Source of the DNA: Oligoflexia bacterium
GTDB lineage: Bacteria > Bdellovibrionota > UBA1018
Assembly (NCBI GenBank): GCA_014378465.1
Contig: JACMNQ010000010.1
Span: 1 to 64,000, forward strand
Length of the DNA stretch: 64,000 bases
Direction of reading: 5' to 3'
Position numbers and translations under genes: made by a program. The notes under the pieces were generated by a model. It ran no database searches. It saw only the letters and a program-made list of their open reading frames with translations, and was not told the DNA's origin. Shown piece by piece: positions 10,160-17,934 of the stretch (the stretch's first letter is position 1; every line of letters starts with the position of its first letter).

Positions 10160-11733
10160 AACTGTTTCATCCCTTCCATGCGGTTCTTGATCTGATCACG
10201 AACGCTCGGAAGGGCGGAGCGGTTGGGGTTCTGAGCCTCGCCACGAGACTGTCCAATGTCCTGACCCTGAGCTTGACCCGAAAAGCCTGGACGAGTCGCT
10301 TCCGCCTGCAGGAGGTCTGCAAAAGGAGCATTGCCCGTGTAGCTGTCCGTACTGGTATTGACTACCGGACGGCGATTCTGCCCGTAGGTTCCATTGGGAC
10401 CGTTGCCAGGATTGAAGTTTGCGGCGGCACTGGACTGTGCGCCCGCCTTCGAGCTTCCTTGCATGTTCAAGGGAGTTCTGCGAGGTGGGAGTTCCGCCTG
10501 CTGCTGTTGGCCGCCAAAACTCGGTCCCGTCTGATGCTGACCTTGGTTCTGAAGAGACTGATTCTGATGGACCGACTGCGACGACACAAGATTTGAAGCT
10601 GCGCTTCGATAGGCCGCCGAAGCTCCTGCGCCACCCAATGCCTGAGTCAGATTGCCGGTGAACTGCGAGACATCAAAGTCCTCGCCCACTCCACCGTTCT
10701 CATCCGCGCGGAATTCGCTGATCAGATTGATGGACTCCTGAGTGCATCCCAGGACCAGCATGCGTCCCTGGATTCGGACCATCGCGATGCTCTTCTTGGG
10801 CCCGAGGTAGTGAGTGGCGACGACTTCGATCATCTTGCCCTTGCCGCCCATGGAAGTACCGAGTTTTCCGAGCAGGCCGGAGAGCCCCTTGTGCTTCTGG
10901 AGATTGGGTGTGCCCTTCACGCGCTTGATGGCGAGCATGATCATCCCGAAAAGCCCGATCACCGCCATCAGAATTCCAAGAGATCTGAACGGACTTGGAA
11001 GGGGCTTCGCACCGCCGAGAGTCTTGCGGTTTTCACGCAGGCCTTCTCCGGTGAGGAGGTGCTGCTCCTCTTTTGCGTCTTTGGCATCTTTAGCCACTTC
11101 AGCGGCTTTTTCGGCCTTCTGCTGCCTCTCCTTGGCGGCTTCACGAGCCGCCTCTTTCACCGCTGCATCTTTGAGAGCCGCTTCTTTGGCCGCACCCTTC
11201 GTGGCTTCCTTCTGCGCTTCTTTCGTTTCAGACTTGAGCACTCGGTCCAGAAGAGCTTTCTCCTGCGGGTCCGCGACTGCAGCGACTTCCGCATGCGCGG
11301 CTGACTTGCTGATCTTGTCATTGTTCGTGATCACGGCACCGCCTGAGATTCTCAGACTCAGAACCTTGCCACCCGCCTTGATCTGAAAGCGGTTCTGAAA
11401 ATCTTCCGCCTTGCCCTTCACGCTCAGACGGCAACGCACCAGCTTCGGAGCGTACTGATACGCGAAGACTTTGGTCAGATCCATGCCCGACACGGAGGTG
11501 ATCTTCGCCGGATAGACCGAAACGTCAGTCAGGCTGAGCTGAATGATGTCGTTGAAGAACTCCGTCTTGATCTGTGCCGGATTGATCTTGTTGTCAAAGA
11601 ACAGATCGATCTGAGAACCATCGGTGATCTGCACCTTTTTGAGATTGGTGACGGCAAAGGCATCAAAGCCGATGACCAGGCTGAGCGCCATGCCGAAAAT
11701 GAAATGAATAGACTTGAATCCGAGAAGCTTCAT
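10156..11733 (-). CDS. fliO: FliO-like protein with an N-terminal secreted AMIN-like beta domain and a long low-complexity tail
   Basis: Signal peptide; TM ([21 protein letters not shown]); [38 protein letters not shown] is FliO-like; located next to fliP. Confidence 0.8.
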   Translation of the reverse strand: MKLLGFKSIHFIFGMALSLVIGFDAFAVTNLKKVQITDGSQIDLFFDNKINPAQIKTEFFNDIIQLSLTDVSVYPAKITSVSGMDLTKVFAYQYAPKLVRCRLSVKGKAEDFQNRFQIKAGGKVLSLRISGGAVITNNDKISKSAAHAEVAAVADPQEKALLDRVLKSETKEAQKEATKGAAKEAALKDAAVKEAAREAAKERQQKAEKAAEVAKDAKDAKEEQHLLTGEGLRENRKTLGGAKPLPSPFRSLGILMAVIGLFGMIMLAIKRVKGTPNLQKHKGLSGLLGKLGTSMGGKGKMIEVVATHYLGPKKSIAMVRIQGRMLVLGCTQESINLISEFRADENGGVGEDFDVSQFTGNLTQALGGAGASAAYRSAASNLVSSQSVHQNQSLQNQGQHQTGPSFGGQQQQAELPPRRTPLNMQGSSKAGAQSSAAANFNPGNGPNGTYGQNRRPVVNTSTDSYTGNAPFADLLQAEATRPGFSGQAQGQDIGQSRGEAQNPNRSALPSVRDQIKNRMEGMKQL

Positions 11734-11751
11734 GCTTCGACCTCTTTATAG

Positions 11752-11770
11752 CGGACCTTCCTGGTCCGCC
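11752..11770. other. Hairpin immediately upstream of the fliO ribosome-binding region
   Basis: GCGGACC-ttcct-GGTCCGC; on the minus strand it sits just 5' of AAAGAGG. Confidence 0.5.
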
Positions 11771-11854
11771 GAATGAACTTTGAACAACGGTACTGCACTT
11801 ATGAAGATACTGCCTGAACGGATCAACGCGAGAACTCTTGGCTGACTGAATGAC

Positions 11855-11874
11855 GTGAAGTGAAGTGAAGTGAA
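11855..11874. repeat. GTGAA x4 pentanucleotide tandem repeat
   Basis: gtgaagtgaagtgaagtgaa read directly. Confidence 0.9.
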
Positions 11875-11891
11875 TCGTTCTCCTCACCCGC

Positions 11892-12239
11892 TCATTTCAA
11901 CTGTTCAATGCGCTCCACGGGCGAAATGATGTCCGTCAGACGAATTCCGAATTTCTCATTCACAACCACCACTTCGCCTCTTGCGATGAGTTTGTCGTTG
12001 ACGAGAACCTCGAGCGGTTCACCCGCGAATTTTGAAAGCTCGATCACGGAACCCTGCGCAAGCTGAAGGATTTCGCGAATGGCCATCTTGGACCTGCCCA
12101 GCTCCACGGTCACTTTGAGCGGCACGTCCAGAATGAAGTCAAGTGACTGGACCTGGGGAGCGTTTGAGCTTCCGGTTTTAGCTGGATTTGCAGCTGCCTG
12201 TGCGTTTGCGGGCTCGAAAGCCCCTGCCATTTCATTCAT
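11892..12239 (-). CDS. fliN: Flagellar motor switch protein FliN
   Basis: DFILDVPLKVTVELGRSKMAIREILQLAQGSVIELSKFAGEPLEVLVNDKLIARGEVVVVNEKFGIRLTDI; start chosen at MNEMAG. Confidence 0.96.
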   Translation of the reverse strand: MNEMAGAFEPANAQAAANPAKTGSSNAPQVQSLDFILDVPLKVTVELGRSKMAIREILQLAQGSVIELSKFAGEPLEVLVNDKLIARGEVVVVNEKFGIRLTDIISPVERIEQLK

Positions 12240-12273
12240 CGTCGTACTCCCCTTGTTAAAAAATAAATTGACT

Positions 12274-13299
12274 TCAATTATCAGTGGACCGCGTGAGCTG
12301 AATCGCCCGATTGCCGCGGGATACACCGAAGAAACATTTGAATTTCGACACGCCTTCGATCAGAACATCCAGTTCGCCATCCGCATCCTGCGTCAGCGGG
12401 ATGATGTCTCCGACATTGAGATTGACCAGATCGCCGACGGTGATGTTGGCTGCACCCAGATTGACGACCATGTTGGCCTGGGTATTTTGAATGTGCTCTT
12501 CCATCTTGTTGACCCACTCCTGATCCGCACGGTCCGATTCAGTCTGAAAGGACGAATTCAGTTTTCCTTTGATGGGCTCGATCGTCGAATAAGGAATCAC
12601 CAGTGCGATCGTGCCGCTGGCGTTTTCCAGTTCCACTTCAAAAGTGGTCGAAATGATGACGTCAGACGGAGGCACGACGCCGACAAACTGAGGATTCACT
12701 TCAGTACGGACAAAGCTGATGTTTGTCGGATGAATCGGCGCCCAGGCATCCTCGAGGTCCTTGATCGCGAGATCCATGACCTTCTTCATGATCGAAAGCT
12801 CGATACGGGTGAATTCCTTGCCTTCGATCTTGGCGTAGGGGCGATCGGTTCCGCCGAAATAGCTGTCTACGAGCGCATAAGCGAGTTTGGATTCAAATAC
12901 GAGCAGCGCCGGTCCGCGCAGACTTTCAAAGCGCATGATGCACATGCAACTCGGAATCGGGAGAGTGTTTACGAATTCACCGAACTTCAGGAGATCCGTC
13001 GAAATGATGCTGATGGAGGCGATCTTGCGGAGGGAGTTGGAAAGCGAAATGCGGTAAAGTCGGATGAATCTTTCGTAAATGATATCCAGGGTCGGCATAC
13101 GACCGCGAATGACCCGGTCCTGGTTGGTCAGGTCATAAGGCGTGATCTCGGCGTCTTGGATCGCGTTCGGACCCCAGGAACCTTCGGCTCCGCCCGCTGC
13201 ACTGCCTGCGCCGCCGCCCGATGCCGTGTTGTCCACGCTGCCATCGGCTACCGCATTCAGGAGTGCGTCGACTTCGGATTGTGTGAGAACCTGATTCAT
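12274..13299 (-). CDS. fliM: Flagellar motor switch protein FliM
   Basis: MNQVLTQSEVDALLNAV...YDLTNQDRVIRGRMPTLDIIYERFIRLYRISLSNSLRK. Confidence 0.97.
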   Translation of the reverse strand: MNQVLTQSEVDALLNAVADGSVDNTASGGGAGSAAGGAEGSWGPNAIQDAEITPYDLTNQDRVIRGRMPTLDIIYERFIRLYRISLSNSLRKIASISIISTDLLKFGEFVNTLPIPSCMCIMRFESLRGPALLVFESKLAYALVDSYFGGTDRPYAKIEGKEFTRIELSIMKKVMDLAIKDLEDAWAPIHPTNISFVRTEVNPQFVGVVPPSDVIISTTFEVELENASGTIALVIPYSTIEPIKGKLNSSFQTESDRADQEWVNKMEEHIQNTQANMVVNLGAANITVGDLVNLNVGDIIPLTQDADGELDVLIEGVSKFKCFFGVSRGNRAIQLTRSTDN

Positions 13300-13414
13300 A
13301 ATTCAGCCATCCTTAGCTCTTCCGGTCAGCCTTGCGGCCACATCCCCATCTTGGAGATGCCCAAAACTCAGACAGATACAGAGACGAAAACCTCAATAAA
13401 CCACGAACAGAACT

Positions 13415-14053
13415 TCAGCCGCTCACAGCGAAATTGGTGAAGAAGACTCCCTTCACCTTTCCACTGATCATGAAACCATTCAAAGCGTTCTTGATCTCTT
13501 CCTTGATGAACTCACGGCCTTCGGTCGTTCCGAGATCGGCAGGCCGCTTGCTGTTGAAGAGATCGATGATCGCATTTCTGACCTGAGGCATCTTCTGAGT
13601 GACTTCGCCTTCAGCCTCGTCATTCGGAACTTCGAGTGCGATGTTCACGCGAACGAACTTCGGCGCCGCACTTCCAGGAGTGGACAGGTTCACCGTGAAC
13701 TGCTCAAGCGCCATCATCTTGCTCGAATCGCCGCCTTTTTTCTTCGCATCGCCATGTCCGCCGCCGCCATGGGCATCGCCACCGCCGTGAGCCTCAGCCG
13801 CGCCATGTCCGCCGCCACCGTGAGCATCGGGCGCGCCATGTCCGCCGCCATGTGCATCCGCGGAAGCATGAGTTTCAGCCGTGATGTCATCCACTGAAGG
13901 CTTCTTGCGATCTTTCTGAAATGAAATGAAAAGGATCGCCATCATCGCGACCACCGCGACAAGATTGACGAGCGTGAGAATCATGACAAGCTTGTTTCCG
14001 CCGCCGGAGCCGGAACCTGATGAGCTTGAGTCGTGTTTGGCATCTGCTGACAT
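13415..14053 (-). CDS. fliL: Flagellar basal body protein FliL with a His/Gly-rich insert
   Basis: N-terminal TM; C-terminal FTVNLSTPGSAAPKFVRVNIALEV...EFIKEEIKNALNGFMISGKVKGVFFTNFAVSG. Confidence 0.9.
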   Translation of the reverse strand: MSADAKHDSSSSGSGSGGGNKLVMILTLVNLVAVVAMMAILFISFQKDRKKPSVDDITAETHASADAHGGGHGAPDAHGGGGHGAAEAHGGGDAHGGGGHGDAKKKGGDSSKMMALEQFTVNLSTPGSAAPKFVRVNIALEVPNDEAEGEVTQKMPQVRNAIIDLFNSKRPADLGTTEGREFIKEEIKNALNGFMISGKVKGVFFTNFAVSG

Positions 14054-14086
14054 GTCGTGAAGGCTCTCCTGTCCTCCCCTAGATTG

Positions 14087-14102
14087 TGCAATGCAAATTC
14101 CG
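14087..14102 (-). promoter_or_regulatory. Candidate sigma-54 promoter upstream of fliL
   Basis: Minus-strand CGGAAT-ttgca-TTGCA: GG-N10-GC spacing and TTGCA match; -24 element imperfect. Confidence 0.4.
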
Positions 14103-14224
14103 CCGGGGCAAGAGAGCTTTTTGCCGAGATCGGGCCGAAATGTCCTAATCCGCTGACATCAGGCAGTTTGTGCCGGGCAGAAACGTTTGGCATGGGAGAA
14201 GCTGTCAAAGGCCTGACGTCGTTC

Positions 14225-14264
14225 AAAACAAAAAAGCCCCGTACTCCATCCTGGTGTACGGGGC
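14225..14264 (-). terminator. Rho-independent terminator downstream of flgE
   Basis: Minus strand GCCCCGTAC-accaggatgga-GTACGGGGC followed by TTTTTTGTTTT. Confidence 0.88.
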
Positions 14265-14336
14265 CTTCTGAATTTGCGGGGCCAAACTTCCTGTTCAGCC
14301 TGAATCACCTACCGGGATAACTGCCGAGAGCGACTA

Positions 14337-15620
14337 TCAGTTACGCTTGAGGGCGAGCACTTCCTGCATCATTTCGTCGGCAGTGCTGATGACCTTACTG
14401 TTCGCCTGGAAGTTTCTCTGGGAGGTCATCAGGTTGATGAACTCACTCGCGATATCGGTCGTCGAAGATTCAATGGTCTTCGACGAAACCGCACCCCGTC
14501 CACCAGACTGAGGAGCACCGATCGTGGCTTGGCCGGAGTTGCGGCTTTCGCGGAAACGATTCTGCCCGACCTTGAACATGCCTTCCGGATTTTCGAACTT
14601 CGCGAGAGCGACCTGAGCCAGGTTGACGCTTTCGCCGTTGCTGTAGATCGCGGCCAGAACACCATCGTCATTGAAGGTCAGGCTGGCGAGAGTTCCAGCG
14701 GTCGAACCATCCTGAGTGGTCTTGTAAGCTTCGGAGTTGGTTCCGTACTGGGTGACGCTGAGGCCAGTCCCGCCAGTCTTCTTGTCATCGCCGAAGTTGA
14801 ATTCAATCTTTTGATCTGGGAGCGCGCCTTTGCTGAAGTTGAATGCATTTTTGTCAGTGGTCTGTTCAGCCAAACGTCCATCGGTATCAAACTTGAGTTT
14901 TCCGGTGGCTTGCTCCAACAACTGACCGGGCTTGCCGCCTGTGATTTCTTCGCCCTTGGCCATCGCCTTCCAGGTCCACTCACCATCCGCGGTCTTGTTG
15001 AAGAACACGGAAACGACGTGCGGGCTGCCCGCGCTGTCGTAGACGGTTGCGCCAGTTGCGAAGTGGGCGGTCTGCTCAGGCTTCATCGGGTCAAACTTCA
15101 GCAGTTTGTCGGCGCGAAGATCAAGATTCATGAACAGGTTCACTTTGGAAGTCTTCTTGGCATCGACCACGCTGCGATCCACACCGATGTCAGACATCTT
15201 GGAAGTGACTTTGCCGTTTTCATCGGCTTGGAAACCCTGAACCCTGTTACCATCGGCGTTGATGAGCTTGCCATCTTTATCGAAATGGAACTGACCGTTG
15301 CGGGTGAAGCTTCTGCCGTCCTGTCCGTTCACGACGAAAAAACCATCGCCGGAGATCGCGAGATCGGTCGAAGATTCAGTCTGAACGATGGAGCCCTGTG
15401 CGAAAATGGGATTGACGGCAGCGAGGCGAGTTCCGCGACCGATCTGATTTCCGCCAAGCATCCCTTTGAGGGATTTGGCGACAACGTCTTGAAATTCCGG
15501 GCGTGAAGTTTTGAAACCGGTGGTGTTCGCATTGGCGATATTGTCGCCGTAGATGGCCAAAGCTTCGCCCTGACCCTGCAAACCCGTGATACCCGTATAC
15601 ATTGATGATAAGATGCCCAT
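14337..15620 (-). CDS. flgE: Flagellar hook protein FlgE
   Basis: MGILSSMYTGITGLQGQGEALAIYGDNIANANTTGFKTSRPEF; C-terminal EFINLMTSQRNFQANSKVISTADEMMQEVLALKRN. Confidence 0.96.
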   Translation of the reverse strand: MGILSSMYTGITGLQGQGEALAIYGDNIANANTTGFKTSRPEFQDVVAKSLKGMLGGNQIGRGTRLAAVNPIFAQGSIVQTESSTDLAISGDGFFVVNGQDGRSFTRNGQFHFDKDGKLINADGNRVQGFQADENGKVTSKMSDIGVDRSVVDAKKTSKVNLFMNLDLRADKLLKFDPMKPEQTAHFATGATVYDSAGSPHVVSVFFNKTADGEWTWKAMAKGEEITGGKPGQLLEQATGKLKFDTDGRLAEQTTDKNAFNFSKGALPDQKIEFNFGDDKKTGGTGLSVTQYGTNSEAYKTTQDGSTAGTLASLTFNDDGVLAAIYSNGESVNLAQVALAKFENPEGMFKVGQNRFRESRNSGQATIGAPQSGGRGAVSSKTIESSTTDIASEFINLMTSQRNFQANSKVISTADEMMQEVLALKRN

Positions 15621-15893
15621 GAGAAGCCTCCATGCTTTCGCATATTAAGAGTTCCTGCCGCTCTGCTCGCTCCACTTGCGCGGAGACTGAGAGTCAACAT
15701 CTGGAACTTCAAGATCTTCGCTTTCACTCCCACTTCGGAGAGCAACCGCTCGGATCATTCAATTAATTCAGCCCGTCAATCGATCGGGGCTGAGCTAAGG
15801 CTTCCCTATTGGGTCCAGCCTTTTAAAACACCACAACAACTTGCCAAACACACCAGAATCCATTCCCTGCGAGCCAGCGGCTTTCAGGTCACT

Positions 15894-16409
15894 TCAAATG
15901 ATCACAGCACCATCGATATTCGTGAAAACGTTTCCTGACAGAGAGGCTCTGTCCATCGCCGTGATCACCGTTCGGTTCTTGACACTCACGATCAGAGCCG
16001 CATCCTGGGTCAGGATGAGAGTATCATCAATCCCCTTCGCCGCCGCCTTGTCAATCGCATCATTCACCTTCAACATCGTGTTCTGATCCAACGTGATCTT
16101 GCGATCCATCAACCGCTGCGATGCATGTGCCGAAAACTTGAGCGGCGACTTGATCGAGCTGAGGTCCGTATTACCCGGCCCTTCACTCAGATTGTCACTC
16201 AGAACTTCAGGCAGATTACGCTGCTGAACTCTGGGTAGACCAGCTGACTGATTTGGCTGAGAACCCGGCGTGCCTACCGTTTCGTCAAAAACCTGGTCAA
16301 ACTCTGTCTTTACCCCCTCTTGTCTCTTCGGTTCCGCTCGGTCGCCTGGTTTTACACCCTGCTGGCCCGGCAGTGAAGTGACATTGGGGTAGAGAAACGG
16401 ATTTGCCAT
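15894..16409 (-). CDS. Flagellar operon protein (TIGR02530-like)
   Basis: LKFSAHASQRLMDRKITLDQNTMLKVNDAIDKAAAKGIDDTLILTQDAALIVSVKNRTVITAMD; strong Shine-Dalgarno GGAGG before MANPF. Confidence 0.85.
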   Translation of the reverse strand: MANPFLYPNVTSLPGQQGVKPGDRAEPKRQEGVKTEFDQVFDETVGTPGSQPNQSAGLPRVQQRNLPEVLSDNLSEGPGNTDLSSIKSPLKFSAHASQRLMDRKITLDQNTMLKVNDAIDKAAAKGIDDTLILTQDAALIVSVKNRTVITAMDRASLSGNVFTNIDGAVII

Positions 16410-16618
16410 TTCACTTCCTCCTTTCGCCTCATTTCTGAAGCTGAGAAAACTTCGGGAATCATTTCCCTCCGTCTCTCTATTCAATTTTCCAAGATCAGTC
16501 TCCTGATGACAAGCTATTTTTAAATACTTGTCTTTTCACATTCAGAAGCGTCGCTTTCTTCACGCCCTTTTAGGTCTCGTCGTCAGCACTTTCTGTTTTT
16601 TACACAATCACTGCTTAC

Positions 16619-17845
16619 TTAATTATCATTGCCGGAATTCAATCCGTTTGCAAATCCTTTTTCAGGATTTGTTGAATTTATTTTTGAATTTTGGCCTTGT
16701 TTAAGGCTGTTTTCATGTGAATTATCTGCATGGCGATTTTCTGCCTGGGCAGCATTTGCTGCGTTTGCCAGCTGACTTGCTTGCGAATAGGCCTGGGAGT
16801 TTGAAGCGCCGTTCACCTGGGAATTCGAGGCAACGGCTTCCGCCTGCGCCCCTCCGGCCTGCGCGCGCGCGATCGCCTGCAGAGTTTCGGGAGAAACGCT
16901 CGACGGATCGAGATTGGCCGAGCCTTTGCCCTTTTCGAAAGTGAAGAGATTCTGTTTTTTCCCCGCCGGAGGTACGACCCCGCCCGAAATCGGCTTCGCT
17001 CCCGGAACCACCGCGCCCCCGCCGTCTCCGTCAATGCGGATCACATTTCTCATCGTGACCTTCTGCGGATTGTTCAAGTCACCGATCAGGAACACGGCTT
17101 CGCTTCCTTCATAACTCACGCCCATCACCCGGGACTGAGACTGTGTGCTCATCGGAATTTCGTTGCCCTGCTCGTCTTTGGCTTCGACCTTGAAAATGTA
17201 GGTGCCAGTCTTGGAGGGCAAAGTGTTGGATTTGAGTCCGTCCCACGCGAAAGTGGTTTCACCCTGCTTGGTCGGACCGAGATTCTTTTCGAAAACCGTT
17301 TCTCCGGAATCGGAAATGATTTTCACGTTGACCTGCTTCGCATCCTTGGTCAGCGGAACATTCAAGGCTTCATTCTGACCTTCAGTGTGCGGAAACCTTT
17401 CGCGATCGATGGTGATCGTCTTGCCGATCATGTTGGTCATCGCCAGCCGCTCGAGCGGCGCATTCGCGGTCGTCATCTTGGTCAGACTCTGATTCATGTT
17501 CTGCATCTGCTCGACGCTCGTGAACTGCGCGAGCTGAGTGGCGAATTGTTCGGCCTTGAAGGGTTGAGTTGGATCCTGGTTTTTCATCTGAGTGATCATG
17601 ATCTTGAGAAAATCATCCTTGCCCAGGGTCTTCTTGATTTCGCGCGGCTTGTCGGCCTTTGCGCCGTACTTGGCCTGCATCTGAGTCCAGGTGTCGCCGA
17701 GCTTGGATTCCTTGGCGGACTTTTTCGCGTCCTTCTGATCGGAAAGCAGACCATTTTCACCGATGGCGGCACCACTGAGTTCAGTGTTGGCCATCTTCGG
17801 TGGAGGAGGTGCATTTTTTCCGCTGCTGATTCCCTGCATTTTCAA
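16619..17845 (-). CDS. flgD: Flagellar hook capping protein FlgD with a low-complexity C-terminal tail
   Basis: LGKDDFLKIMITQMKNQDPTQPFKAEQFATQLAQFTSVEQMQNMNQSL. Confidence 0.95.
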   Translation of the reverse strand: MKMQGISSGKNAPPPPKMANTELSGAAIGENGLLSDQKDAKKSAKESKLGDTWTQMQAKYGAKADKPREIKKTLGKDDFLKIMITQMKNQDPTQPFKAEQFATQLAQFTSVEQMQNMNQSLTKMTTANAPLERLAMTNMIGKTITIDRERFPHTEGQNEALNVPLTKDAKQVNVKIISDSGETVFEKNLGPTKQGETTFAWDGLKSNTLPSKTGTYIFKVEAKDEQGNEIPMSTQSQSRVMGVSYEGSEAVFLIGDLNNPQKVTMRNVIRIDGDGGGAVVPGAKPISGGVVPPAGKKQNLFTFEKGKGSANLDPSSVSPETLQAIARAQAGGAQAEAVASNSQVNGASNSQAYSQASQLANAANAAQAENRHADNSHENSLKQGQNSKINSTNPEKGFANGLNSGNDN

Positions 17846-17934
17846 TCCTTGCTCAAGTTATCGGAAATGGATCCGATGAGTTTCGAAAGGGGGAGAGCTC
17901 AACGAACTCTCCCCTCTCTCTGAAATAATGGAGG

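Noticed and set aside
12079-13440. 453-aa plus-strand ORF antisense to fliM and fliN
   Set aside because: fliM and fliN are certain; the antisense product looks like a frame artefact.
15658-15674. Possible sigma-54 promoter upstream of flgE (TGGAGC-gagca-GAGC)
   Set aside because: Spacing GG-N10-GC and location fit, but -24 and -12 elements deviate too much from TGGCAC/TTGC.
15798-15826. Terminator-like AAGGCT...AGCCTTTTAAAA downstream of the TIGR02530-like gene
   Set aside because: The T-run is on the wrong strand for the minus-strand gene and the stem is only 6 bp plus a small inner helix.
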